Made by a program: the position numbers and the translations under genes. A stretch of DNA of 64,000 nucleotides from positions 1 to 64,000 of the forward strand of contig NZ_DATJCS010000039.1 of NCBI RefSeq assembly GCF_035497915.1. Direction: 5' to 3'. Of this stretch, positions 1 through 7,841 are shown in pieces (within the stretch, counting starts at the first letter, position 1; each line of letters opens with the position of its first letter). Source of the stretch: Serpens sp035497915. Its GTDB lineage: Bacteria; Pseudomonadota; Gammaproteobacteria; Pseudomonadales; Pseudomonadaceae. The notes under the pieces were generated by a model that worked only from the letters and a program-made list of their open reading frames with translations, was not told the DNA's origin and ran no database searches.

Positions 1-302
1 GCCGCTACGGGGTGCGCGTAGCGGCTAGAAACCCTACATAAGACGTCGATCTGAGCGTTTTTTGATCGATGTACCACTTCAAAAAACAGCGAGGTCTGAA
101 GTTGGCCGGAAATGCGGAGCTACTTCAGACCATCCCTAGCCGGGCGCCCCAAAAGCTCGCGAATGAATTCGCTCCCACGGGGTGTACATCACCTGTGGGG
201 CCGGGTTTATCCCGGCCAAAGGCCGGCGTCAGCCGGCCCAAGTTGCTCGATCTCGGCTCTGCCGGCCGGCGTAAAGCCGGCCCCACAGGTTGGGTGCACC
301 TC
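1..302. repeat. Intergenic repeats and inverted repeats at the left edge
   Basis: No gene is supported here. Positions 1-25 form a perfect 9-bp hairpin (GCCGCTACG with CGTAGCGGC, 7-nt loop) without a T run. A second perfect 10-bp inverted repeat, GGTCTGAAGT (93-102) with ACTTCAGACC (122-131), has a 19-nt loop. Positions 154-178 are a half unit of the AGCTCGCGAATGAATTCGCT repeat. Positions 194-288 are a paired palindromic unit, GTGGGGCCGG to CCGGCCCCAC. All of this lies downstream of flgA and may act in 3'-end formation. Confidence 0.6.
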
Positions 303-1103
303 TCACCGCCAGGTGCTGGTCACCACTCCATCGCCGATCACCTGGGCATCGATGATCTTCTCGCTGCTGCGGTTGCGTACCCGCACGATTTCCCCTTCGC
401 GGCCGTTGGCCAGGGCTTCGCCCAGGGTGCTGGCCTCGATGCCGTCGTGGCGGGCGACGATGGTCACCGACTGGCCGCGGCGCACCCACAGGGGCGCGTC
501 CAGCAGTTCGGCGGTGAGCATCTGGCCGGCGCGGATGCGGCGCTTGGCGGTCTGCCCAATCACCTGTTCGACCTTGCCGAAGAAGCTGCGATCGTGGCGG
601 GCCAGCTCCTGGCGTTCGATCTTCACATCCTCTGCGCTCAACGCCTGGTCACGATCCAGGGTGTGCCGGGCGACCAGCAGCAGCACGCTGACCTTGGCCT
701 GGGCGGTGACATCCTGGCTCCACTGCGGCTGTGTGCAACTCAGGCGGAAGCGTTGGCGGGCGAGCAGTTCCTGCCGCCCGGACAGGCTCTGCGCGTGCGG
801 GGTCCGGGAGCAGGCGGGCAGCTGTTCGACCGAGGCGGGCAGGCTGAGGTCCAGGCTCAGGCGCGGCTGCTGCCAGCCCAGCTGCCGGGCCTCGCGCTCC
901 AGCGCGGGCTGCAGGTGCTGGCGCAGCGCCTGGTCGATCTGTGTGCTGGCGGTGGCAGCCTGTGCGCTGCTCGCCGGCAGCGCCATCAGCAGCGCGACAC
1001 AGGCGGAAAACCTCTTTCCTCCGGGCCGGCGTTTTACTGTCGCGACGCCTGCCGCTTCGTCCTGCGTTGTTCCATCGTCTATATAAAAAGCCTTCAAAAT
1101 CAA
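303..1103 (-). CDS. flgA: Flagellar basal body P-ring formation protein FlgA
   Basis: This is the periplasmic chaperone that assists assembly of the FlgI P-ring. The N-terminus has a hydrophobic export signal (ACVALLMALPASSAQA). The C-terminal half carries the SAF/FlgA-type region with WVRRGQSVTIVARHDGIEAS and ends with GDGVVTSTWR, both typical of FlgA. It faces away from flgB, sharing a roughly 75-bp promoter region. The start is uncertain: the frame opens with TTG at 1103 and no ATG lies before the signal peptide, so a non-ATG start is likely. The family assignment is strong. Whether it serves a primary or second flagellar system cannot be told from this gene. Confidence 0.88.
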   Translation of the reverse strand: MILKAFYIDDGTTQDEAAGVATVKRRPGGKRFSACVALLMALPASSAQAATASTQIDQALRQHLQPALEREARQLGWQQPRLSLDLSLPASVEQLPACSRTPHAQSLSGRQELLARQRFRLSCTQPQWSQDVTAQAKVSVLLLVARHTLDRDQALSAEDVKIERQELARHDRSFFGKVEQVIGQTAKRRIRAGQMLTAELLDAPLWVRRGQSVTIVARHDGIEASTLGEALANGREGEIVRVRNRSSEKIIDAQVIGDGVVTSTWR

Positions 1104-1126
1104 TGACCTATGCGGTAATGGCTAAG

Positions 1127-1142
1127 TGGCATAAAAGCTGCT
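1127..1142 (+). promoter_or_regulatory. Candidate sigma-54 promoter of the flgB operon
   Basis: The sequence TGGCAT-AAAAG-CTGCT has the invariant GG (1128-1129) and GC (1140-1141) exactly 10 bp apart, close to the sigma-54 consensus TGGCACG-N4-TTGCW. It sits 36 bp upstream of the flgB ATG, a sensible place for the operon promoter. Rod and hook genes are sigma-54 dependent in polar and several lateral flagellar systems. Confidence 0.6.
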
Positions 1143-1177
1143 ACGGGTGATCGAGTGACATTTTTTTGGGGTTGCCC

Positions 1178-1537
1178 ATGAGTATACGGATTGATGACGT
1201 GGTCGGTGTGCATGCCCATGCCCTGCAGGTGCGCATGCAGCGCAGCGAGATTCTCGCCGCCAACCTGGCCAACGTGGATACCCCCGGCTTCCAGGCCCGG
1301 GACGTCGACTTTGCTGGCGAGATGAGCCGCCTGGAGTCCGCTCAGGACCTCGACAGCCTGCGCGTCGATTCGCCGCTCAAGTACCGCGTGCCCTACCAGG
1401 CCTCCCTGGACGGCAACACCGTGGAGCTGAGCGTCGAGCAAGCCGAGTTCTCGCGCAACTCCATGGATTTCCAGACCAGTCTGACCTTCCTGAGCATGAA
1501 GTTCAGCGGTCTCAAGCAGGCCATCGAGGGACGTTAA
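1178..1537 (+). CDS. flgB: Flagellar basal-body rod protein FlgB
   Basis: FlgB is a proximal rod subunit exported by the flagellar type III apparatus. The 119-residue product has the rod-protein N-terminal signature (RSEILAANLANVDTPGFQARD) and the C-terminal helix (FLSMKFSGLKQAIEGR). I chose the ATG at 1178 (MSIRIDD) over an upstream TTG because it is a normal start and gives the usual length. It is the first gene of a tightly packed series continuing through flgL, with flgC starting 3 nt after its stop. No key residues are missing. Confidence 0.95.
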   Translation: MSIRIDDVVGVHAHALQVRMQRSEILAANLANVDTPGFQARDVDFAGEMSRLESAQDLDSLRVDSPLKYRVPYQASLDGNTVELSVEQAEFSRNSMDFQTSLTFLSMKFSGLKQAIEGR

Positions 1538-1540
1538 GCC

Positions 1541-1969
1541 ATGGCGTTTGAATCCATCTACCGCATCGCCGGCTCGGCCATGAATGCCCAGACCGTGCGC
1601 CTGAACACCGTGGCCAGCAACCTGGCCAACATCGACTCGGCCGCCGCCTCCGCCGAGGATGTGTACGCGGCGCGTCGCCCGGTGTTCGCCGCGGTGTACA
1701 ACAACGACGAGCTGACCCGCGGCGCCGGCATGGGCGGCGCCCATGTGCAGGTGCTGGACGTGGTGACCACCGGCCGTGAGCCGGTCAAGCGCTACGAGCC
1801 GGGCAACCCGCTGGCCGGCGCCGATGGCTATGTGTTCTATCCGGCACTCAACCAGATCGAAGAAATGACCGACATGATGTCGGCCACCCGCAGCTTCGAA
1901 ACCAACGTGGAAGTGCTCAACCGCCTGAAGAGCATGCAGCAGAGCCTGCTGCGTCTGGGAGAACTCTGA
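1541..1969 (+). CDS. flgC: Flagellar basal-body rod protein FlgC
   Basis: FlgC is a proximal rod subunit of 142 residues, slightly longer than the usual ~135. The N-terminal rod motif reads TVASNLANIDSAAASAEDVY, and the C-terminal D0 helix ends MMSATRSFETNVEVLNRLKSM, as in FlgC. The stop codon overlaps the flgD start (ATGA), implying translational coupling. It lacks the TPGF/TTGF turn seen in most rod proteins, having DSAAAS instead, which is common in FlgC. Confidence 0.95.
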   Translation: MAFESIYRIAGSAMNAQTVRLNTVASNLANIDSAAASAEDVYAARRPVFAAVYNNDELTRGAGMGGAHVQVLDVVTTGREPVKRYEPGNPLAGADGYVFYPALNQIEEMTDMMSATRSFETNVEVLNRLKSMQQSLLRLGEL

Positions 1970-2616
1970 TGAGTGTCAGTGGTGTCAACAACAGCTCCAA
2001 CCCGTACGCGCTGCCGGATGAAGCCATCAGCGTCAGCGAGGCCGGCCAGCTGAGCAACCAGTTCATCACCCTGATGGTGGCGCAGATCCAGAACCAGGAT
2101 CCCACCAACCCGATGGACAGCACCCAGTTTGTCGAGCAGTACGCGACCATCTCCCAGGTGCAGAGCCTGGAGAACATGACCAAGCTGCAGCAGAGCAGCC
2201 TGGTGCTGGCCGACAACCTGCAGATGCTCACCGCCGCCAGCCTGGTCGGCCAGAGCGTCACCGTGCATGCCGACAGCCTGCAGCTGGACGGCAAGGTCAA
2301 CGCTCAGTTCGACCTGCAGCACACCTCCACCAACACCGTGCTCTGGCTGACCGACGCCAACGGCGAGGAAACCCCGGTGGCGCTGGGCCGCCAGGATGCC
2401 GGGCGGGCCGACGTTGCGCTCGACCCCGCCGCACTGGGGCTCAAGCCTGGCACCTACAAGGTACGCATCGAGACCGCCAGTGGCGAGGAACCCCGCCTGC
2501 AGGTGGCCGGCAAGGTCAACGACGTGCGCGTCAGCGACAGCGGCCCGGTGCTGAACATCGCCGGCATTGGCAGCGTGCCGTTCTACCAAATCGTCCAGTT
2601 CGGCCAGCGCGGCTGA
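1969..2616 (+). CDS. flgD: Flagellar hook-capping protein FlgD
   Basis: FlgD is the scaffold that caps the growing hook and directs FlgE assembly. It is needed for assembly and is not part of the finished structure. Residues ~25-65 carry the conserved N-terminal region (NQFITLMVAQIQNQDPTNPM). The C-terminal half is the Tudor/Ig-like FlgD fold region, with PGTYKVRIETASGEEPRLQV. Length (215 aa) is normal. It begins inside the flgC stop and is followed by flgE after 25 nt with a GAGGGAAGACC ribosome-binding region. Confidence 0.94.
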   Translation: MSVSGVNNSSNPYALPDEAISVSEAGQLSNQFITLMVAQIQNQDPTNPMDSTQFVEQYATISQVQSLENMTKLQQSSLVLADNLQMLTAASLVGQSVTVHADSLQLDGKVNAQFDLQHTSTNTVLWLTDANGEETPVALGRQDAGRADVALDPAALGLKPGTYKVRIETASGEEPRLQVAGKVNDVRVSDSGPVLNIAGIGSVPFYQIVQFGQRG

Positions 2617-2641
2617 GCCTGTTGATCATCGAGGGAAGACC

Positions 2642-3841
2642 ATGAGCTTCAACATCGCCCTGACCGGCCTGAACGCCGTCTCCGAACAGCTGAACACCGT
2701 CAGCAACAACATCGCCAACTCCAACACCACCGGCTTCAAGTCCTCGCGCACCGAATTCGGCAGCGTGTACGCCGACACCCAGGCCATGGGCGTGGAAGTG
2801 CTGGGCAACACCCAGAGCATCAGCCTGGGCGGCGCGCTGCTCAACACCAGCCGCACCCTCGACCTGGCCATCTCCGGAGGCGGCTTCTTCATCGTCAAGG
2901 GCACCAACGGCGAGACCCAGTACACCCGCGCCGGGGTGTTCGGCACCGACTCGGCCAACTACATCGTCAACAAGGCCGGGCAGAAGCTGCAGGGTTATCC
3001 CACCGACGCCAATGGCACCCTGCTGACCGGTAGTCTGGGCGATCTGCGCATCCAGGCCGCGACCCTGCCGGCGCGCGCCACCGACAGCCTGGAGTTCGTG
3101 GCCAACCTGGATGCCAACGAGACTGCGCCGGCAGTGCCGTTCGACCCTTTGAATCCGGGCGATCCGAATAGCTATAACCACACCTACACCACCAAGGTCT
3201 ACGACTCGCTGGGCAAGGAGCACACCCTGACCCAGTACTTCGTAACCACCGGAGCCAATAACTGGACGGCTCATTACTACCTGGATGGCGCCGCCATGAC
3301 GCCGGCATCCGCTGCGATGACATTCGATACCAATGGGGTCATGACCGCGCCCGCCGCTCCGGTTCCCCTCGGTGGCATCACGCCGCCCGGCGCATCCCCG
3401 CTGACCATCGCCCTCGACTACACCGACACCACCCAGAACGGCACCAACTTCGGCGTCTCCACCAACCTGGCGTCGGGCTACACCTCCGGCGAGCAGACCG
3501 GCCTGGGCATCGACAGCAAGGGCAACGTGTTCGTCAACTACAGCAACGGCGAGAGCCAGCTGCAGGGTCAGGTGGTGCTGGCCAGCTTCATCAACCCGGA
3601 GGGGCTGAAGAACGTCAGCGGCACCGCTTGGGTGTCCACGACTGATTCCGGCCAAGCCCTGACCGGCGCACCCGGCGTGGCCCAGTTCGGCACGGTCAAC
3701 GCCGGCACCCTGGAGAACTCCAACGTCGACCTGACCGAGGAGCTGGTGAGCCTGATGCAGGGCCAGCGCAACTACCAGGCCAACACCAAGGTGATTTCCA
3801 CCCAGAAGGATCTCGACCAGATCCTGTTCAGCGCGATGTAA
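2642..3841 (+). CDS. flgE: Flagellar hook protein FlgE
   Basis: FlgE is the structural subunit of the hook. The 399-residue protein opens with MSFNIALTGLNAVSEQLNTV and NNIANSNTTGFKSSRTEFGS, the FlgE D0 signature. It ends with NSNVDLTEELVSLMQGQRNY and NTKVISTQKDLDQILFSAM, the C-terminal helix. The variable central part corresponds to D1/D2. I took the ATG at 2642 because it follows a purine-rich ribosome-binding site and matches the family N-terminus; the longer open frame upstream overlaps flgD. Length resembles enterobacterial FlgE (~400 aa). Confidence 0.95.
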   Translation: MSFNIALTGLNAVSEQLNTVSNNIANSNTTGFKSSRTEFGSVYADTQAMGVEVLGNTQSISLGGALLNTSRTLDLAISGGGFFIVKGTNGETQYTRAGVFGTDSANYIVNKAGQKLQGYPTDANGTLLTGSLGDLRIQAATLPARATDSLEFVANLDANETAPAVPFDPLNPGDPNSYNHTYTTKVYDSLGKEHTLTQYFVTTGANNWTAHYYLDGAAMTPASAAMTFDTNGVMTAPAAPVPLGGITPPGASPLTIALDYTDTTQNGTNFGVSTNLASGYTSGEQTGLGIDSKGNVFVNYSNGESQLQGQVVLASFINPEGLKNVSGTAWVSTTDSGQALTGAPGVAQFGTVNAGTLENSNVDLTEELVSLMQGQRNYQANTKVISTQKDLDQILFSAM

Positions 3842-3854
3842 GCGAGGCTGACTC

Positions 3855-4580
3855 ATGGATCGTCTCGGATACACGGCGATGACTGCGGCCAACCGCAGCA
3901 TGCAGGCACTGCAGATCCACGCCAACAACCTGGCCAACGTCAACACTGCCGGCTTTCGCGCCGACATGGAGCGCGCCGCCGCCGTGCAGGTGGAAGGCTA
4001 CGGCTACGACAGCCGCCACATGGCCCGGGTCGAGAACAACGGCGTCAACCTGAGTCCCGGCCCGCTGAACTTCACCGGCCGAGCGCTGGACGTGGCCATC
4101 CAGGGCCAGGGCCTGCTGGCGGTGCAGCATGGGGACGGCGAGGCCTATACCCGCCAGGGCAGCCTGCAGGTGGATGCCGACATGCAGCTCACCGTCGGCG
4201 GCCGGGTGCTGCTGGGCGAGGGCGGCCCGCTGGTGCTGCCCGAGTACGATCAGCTGCACATCGGCAGCGACGGCACCGTCTCGGTGCTGCCGCGTGGCGA
4301 TTTCCTGATGGTCGAGGTCGGGCGTCTCAAGCGCGCCGACAGCCAGGGTGTCGACCTGGTGAAGACCCCGGAAGGTCTGCTGACGGCGCGCAACAACGCG
4401 CCGTTGGAAGCCAGCGAGACCGTGACCCTGGCCAGCGGCTACCTGGAGTCCAGCAACGTCTCGGCGATCAATGAGCTGGTCTCCACCATGAGTCTGAGCC
4501 GCCTGTTCGAGACCCAGGTGAAGATGATGAAGGCCGCCACCACCCTGGCCGAGGCCGGTAACCGGCTGCTGCGCGGGTAA
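3855..4580 (+). CDS. flgF: Flagellar basal-body rod protein FlgF
   Basis: FlgF is a proximal rod subunit of 241 residues. Visible features are the N-terminal motif NNLANVNTAGFRADMERA, the central G-x-G-L-L-A-V segment (IQGQGLLAVQ), and the C-terminal SSNVSAINELVSTMSLSRLF followed by KMMKAATTLAEAGNRLL. It starts 13 nt after flgE. A 216-bp gap containing a palindromic repeat separates it from flgG, the only sizeable break in the operon. Confidence 0.94.
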   Translation: MDRLGYTAMTAANRSMQALQIHANNLANVNTAGFRADMERAAAVQVEGYGYDSRHMARVENNGVNLSPGPLNFTGRALDVAIQGQGLLAVQHGDGEAYTRQGSLQVDADMQLTVGGRVLLGEGGPLVLPEYDQLHIGSDGTVSVLPRGDFLMVEVGRLKRADSQGVDLVKTPEGLLTARNNAPLEASETVTLASGYLESSNVSAINELVSTMSLSRLFETQVKMMKAATTLAEAGNRLLRG

Positions 4581-4622
4581 GTTACTCCCTCTCCTGGCGA
4601 GAGGACGTGGGCTTGGCGCTTT

Positions 4623-4720
4623 GTGTGGGGCCGGCTTTTACGCCGGCCGAAGAGAGGTGGATGCGATGCCGAGGCGAGGGATTTCGGCTCCGCTGGCCGG
4701 CATAAAGCCGGCCCTACAGG
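4623..4720. repeat. Paired GGGGCCGGC palindromic repeat inside the flagellar operon
   Basis: Two inverted halves are present: GTGGGGCCGGCTTTTACGCC near 4625 and its near-complement ending GGCCCTACAGG at 4720. The same element recurs at 194-288, 17114-17208 and (as half units) 22208, 47422 and 50307 onward. Here it lies between flgF and flgG, where an mRNA hairpin could protect the upstream segment or reduce readthrough. Confidence 0.7.
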
Positions 4721-4796
4721 GGTTCCCCACCTGCCTCGACAACAGATTTTTCCCGCCTCGGCCTGGCCGGGGCGGCTTTGAAGAGAGGATCGACAG

Positions 4797-5579
4797 ATGA
4801 GTTCAGCACTCTGGGTCAGCAAGACCGGCCTGATCGCCCAGGACACGGCGATGACCACCATCGCCAACAACCTGGCGAACGTGAACACCACCGGCTTCAA
4901 GAGCGACCGCGCGGTCTTCGAGGACCTGTTCTATTCCATCGAGGTGCAGCCGGGCGCCCAGGCCGACCAGATCAACACCGTGCCGTCCGGCCTGCAGCTG
5001 GGTAACGGCGTGCGCGTGGTCGGTACCCAGAAGATCTTCACCGAAGGCAATATCCAGACCACCGGCCAGCCGATGGACCTGGCCATCGTCGGCCAGGGCT
5101 TCTTCCGCGTCGAAGGCGCCGACGGCGAGACCTGCTACACCGAGAACGGCCAGCTGCACCTGAACGCCGAAGGCCTGGTGGTCAACTCCCAGGGCCTGCC
5201 GCTGGTCGACCAGATCGTGGTGCCTGAAGGCAGCAGCAATTTCCACGTGGGCAGCGACGGCACCGTCACCGTCACCAACGGCCAGGGTCAGCAGGAAGAG
5301 CTGGGACAGATCTTGCTGGTCAACTTCGTCAATCCGGCCGGTCTGGAAGCGCTGGGCGGCAACCTGTACCGCGAAACCGCCGCCAGCGGCGAGGCGGTGG
5401 AAGGCGTGGCCGGCACCGATGGCCTGGGCCAGCTCAAGCAGTACGCCCTGGAGGGCTCCAACGTGCAGGTAGTGGAAGCCATGGTGCAGATGATTGCGGT
5501 GCAGCGCGCCTACGAGGCCAACGCCAAGGTGCTGGATGCCAGCTCGGGCATGATGCAGTACCTCAACCAGTCCGTGTGA
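4797..5579 (+). CDS. flgG: Flagellar distal rod protein FlgG
   Basis: FlgG forms the distal rod that passes through the P and L rings. The 260-residue length is the family norm. Motifs are ALWVSKTGLIAQDTAMTTIA at the start, NNLANVNTTGFKSDRAVFED, the QGFFRVEGADG loop, and the C-terminal EGSNVQVVEAMVQMIAVQRA. The GAGAGGATCGACAG ribosome-binding region precedes the ATG. Its TGA overlaps the flgH ATG at 5579, so the two are translationally coupled. Confidence 0.96.
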   Translation: MSSALWVSKTGLIAQDTAMTTIANNLANVNTTGFKSDRAVFEDLFYSIEVQPGAQADQINTVPSGLQLGNGVRVVGTQKIFTEGNIQTTGQPMDLAIVGQGFFRVEGADGETCYTENGQLHLNAEGLVVNSQGLPLVDQIVVPEGSSNFHVGSDGTVTVTNGQGQQEELGQILLVNFVNPAGLEALGGNLYRETAASGEAVEGVAGTDGLGQLKQYALEGSNVQVVEAMVQMIAVQRAYEANAKVLDASSGMMQYLNQSV

Positions 5580-6247
5580 TGACCATGAAACGCACCCTGA
5601 CGCTCACCCTCGCGCTCCTGCTCGGCGGTTGCGCCAGCTTCCACGAGCTGCGCGAGGACACCGAAGACGCCAGCCTCTATCAGCCGCCGGCCCTGGACTA
5701 CGAACAGCCCAAGCCGGTTGCCGGTGGCCTGTACCGTGGCAACGGCAGCGCGCTGATGTACGACAAGCGCGCCTTCCAGGTGGGCGACATCCTGACGGTG
5801 GTGCTCAACGAGCAGACCCAGTCGAGCAAGAGCGCCGGCACCAGCTTCGGCAAGGAAGCCTCGGTGGGCATCGGTATCCCTACCCTGTTCGGGAACACCT
5901 ACGACCGCCTGGAAAGCTCGGCCAGCGGCGAACGGGACTTTTCCGGCTCGTCGCGCAGCTCGCAGCAGAACAGCCTGGCCGGCGCCATCGCCGTGACCGT
6001 GCATCAGGTGCTGCCCAACGGCGTGCTGCTGGTGCGTGGCGAGAAGAGCCTGCGCCTGAACCAGGGCGACGAGTTCATCCGCCTGAGCGGCCTGGTGCGC
6101 CCCGAGGACATCAACCGCTACAACCAGGTGTCCTCGCAGAGCATTGCCGATGCGCGCATTTCCTATGCCGGCAAGGGCGTGCTCAGTGATGCCAACTCGG
6201 CTGGCTGGCTGACCCGCTTCTTCACCAGCCCCTGGTTCCCCTTCTGA
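5579..6247 (+). CDS. flgH: Flagellar L-ring lipoprotein FlgH
   Basis: FlgH is the outer-membrane L-ring subunit. A lipoprotein signal ends in LLLGGCASF, with the lipobox Cys near residue 18. The body shows the FlgH signatures VGDILTVVLNEQTQSSKSAG, NGVLLVRGEKSLRLNQG and the C-terminal LSDANSAGWLTRFFTSPW. The first ATG (5579) overlaps the flgG stop; a second in-frame ATG at 5585 (MKRTL) is equally plausible. Its stop overlaps the flgI start. Confidence 0.95.
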   Translation: MTMKRTLTLTLALLLGGCASFHELREDTEDASLYQPPALDYEQPKPVAGGLYRGNGSALMYDKRAFQVGDILTVVLNEQTQSSKSAGTSFGKEASVGIGIPTLFGNTYDRLESSASGERDFSGSSRSSQQNSLAGAIAVTVHQVLPNGVLLVRGEKSLRLNQGDEFIRLSGLVRPEDINRYNQVSSQSIADARISYAGKGVLSDANSAGWLTRFFTSPWFPF

Positions 6248-7356
6248 TGGTGTTCGCCATGCGCAAGCTGCTTCCCCTCCTGTTTCTGCTGACGCTGCCC
6301 GCCGCCGCGCGGGCGGTGCCGCTGATGGATCTGGTGGATGTCGAGGGCATCCGCGAAAACCAGCTGATCGGCTACGGCCTGGTGGTCGGCCTGGACGGCA
6401 CCGGCGACAAGAACCAGGTGAAGTTCACCAGCCAGTCGGTGACCAACCTGATCCAGCAGTTCGGCGTGAATCTGCCGCCCAATGTCGACCCCAAGCTGAA
6501 GAACGTCGCCGCGGTGACGGTCACCGCCAGCGTGCCGCCGTCCTACAGCCCGGGGCAGACCATCGACGTCACCGTGTCCTCGCTGGGCGATGCCAAGAGC
6601 CTGCGCGGCGGCCAGCTGCTGCTTACCCCGCTGCGCGGCGTGGACGGCGAGGTCTACGCGCTGGCCCAGGGCAACCTGGTGGTCGGCGGCCTGAAGGCCG
6701 AAGGCAACAGCGGTTCCAGCGTGGCGATCAACAGCGCCACCACGGGACGAGTACCCAATGGCGCCACCGTCGAGCGAATCATCGGCAGCGATTTCGCCGA
6801 CCGCCCGGAGATCATGCTCAACCTGCGCAACCCCGGCTTCCAGACGGTCACCAACATCGTGCGCGCGATCAACGAGCACGTCGGTGCCGACGACGTCGCA
6901 GTGGCGCTGAACGCCACCAAGGTGGCGGTGCGCGCCCCGGTCACCAGCACCCAGCGCATGGGCTTCATGGCCGTGCTGGAAATGATTGATGTCGATGAAG
7001 GCCGCGAACGCCCCAAGGTGGTGTTCAACAGCCGCACCGGCACAGTGGTGATGGGCGAGGGCGTGCGCGTCAAGGCCGCCGCCGTGGCCCACGGCAACCT
7101 GACGGTAACCATCAGCGAGACGCCCCAGGTCAGCCAGCCGGCGCCGTTCAGCGAGGGCCAGACTGCCGTGGTGCCGCGTTCCCAGGTGGAAGTGGCCCAG
7201 GACCGCAACGGCATGTTCAAGTGGCCCGATGGCGCCAGCCTGGACAGCATCATCAACACCGTGAACAGCCTGGGCGCCACGCCGGACGATGTGATGAGCA
7301 TCCTCCAGGCGCTGGAACGCGCCGGGGCGCTCAACGCCGAACTGATCGTGATCTGA
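6247..7356 (+). CDS. flgI: Flagellar P-ring protein FlgI
   Basis: FlgI is exported by Sec to the periplasm and polymerises into the P-ring around the rod. The 369-residue product has a signal peptide (LLPLLFLLTLPAAARA), then DLVDVEGIRENQLIGYGLVV and GLDGTGDKNQVKFTSQSVTN, hallmark FlgI sequence. The C-terminus is ALERAGALNAELIVI. It starts within the flgH stop, and flgJ follows 2 nt after its own stop. FlgA is its expected assembly chaperone. Confidence 0.96.
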   Translation: MVFAMRKLLPLLFLLTLPAAARAVPLMDLVDVEGIRENQLIGYGLVVGLDGTGDKNQVKFTSQSVTNLIQQFGVNLPPNVDPKLKNVAAVTVTASVPPSYSPGQTIDVTVSSLGDAKSLRGGQLLLTPLRGVDGEVYALAQGNLVVGGLKAEGNSGSSVAINSATTGRVPNGATVERIIGSDFADRPEIMLNLRNPGFQTVTNIVRAINEHVGADDVAVALNATKVAVRAPVTSTQRMGFMAVLEMIDVDEGRERPKVVFNSRTGTVVMGEGVRVKAAAVAHGNLTVTISETPQVSQPAPFSEGQTAVVPRSQVEVAQDRNGMFKWPDGASLDSIINTVNSLGATPDDVMSILQALERAGALNAELIVI

Positions 7357-7358
7357 CC

Positions 7359-7841
7359 ATGAGCATTCTTTCCCTTCCGGATACCCTGCAGAGCTGGCGC
7401 AACAACCCCGAGGTGACCGGCATCTCGCGCAACGACCAGTTGCAGGCGGCCGCCGAGCAGTTCGAGGCCATGTTCCTGCAGCAGATCCTCAAGCAGATGC
7501 GCAAGGCCGGCGATGTGCTGTCCGAGGACAGCCTGATGCGCAGCCGCGAGCTGGACACCATGCGCGACTTCTACGACGAGGTGCTGGCCGAGCACCTGGC
7601 CGGCCAGCGCCAGACCGGCATCGCCAGCATGATCGTCGAGCAGATGGGCGGCGAACCGCGGCCCAGCCAGGCCATGCAGGCGCCGATCGGCGGCAGCTGG
7701 TCGCAGCACGCGGCATTTAAGTCGGCGGACGAAACGGTCGCCCTTGAGGATCAACAGATGACGGACACCGGTTCGTCCCCGCACGCATCGGCGGCCTTTG
7801 CCCAGCCGATTCGTCCTGACACCAAGGAGAATCGCTCGTGA
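7359..7841 (+). CDS. flgJ: Single-domain FlgJ (rod cap only, no muramidase)
   Basis: FlgJ caps the growing rod. The 160-residue product contains the N-terminal rod-cap region (AAAEQFEAMFLQQILKQMRK, and YDEVLAEHLAGQRQTGIA), then a short low-complexity tail. The C-terminal peptidoglycan hydrolase domain of Salmonella and of P. aeruginosa polar FlgJ (about 300-400 aa in total) is absent, and no frameshifted remnant is visible before flgK. I took the ATG at 7359; the frame is open upstream only as an overlap with flgI. A separate lytic enzyme must open the wall for this rod; the MltC-like gene at 13.6 kb is one candidate. Confidence 0.9.
   Translation: MSILSLPDTLQSWRNNPEVTGISRNDQLQAAAEQFEAMFLQQILKQMRKAGDVLSEDSLMRSRELDTMRDFYDEVLAEHLAGQRQTGIASMIVEQMGGEPRPSQAMQAPIGGSWSQHAAFKSADETVALEDQQMTDTGSSPHASAAFAQPIRPDTKENRS

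Noticed and set aside
1104..1177. Sigma-28 promoter for flgB
   Set aside because: No convincing TAAA-N15-GCCGATAA pattern is present, whereas a GG-N10-GC sigma-54 element is well placed.
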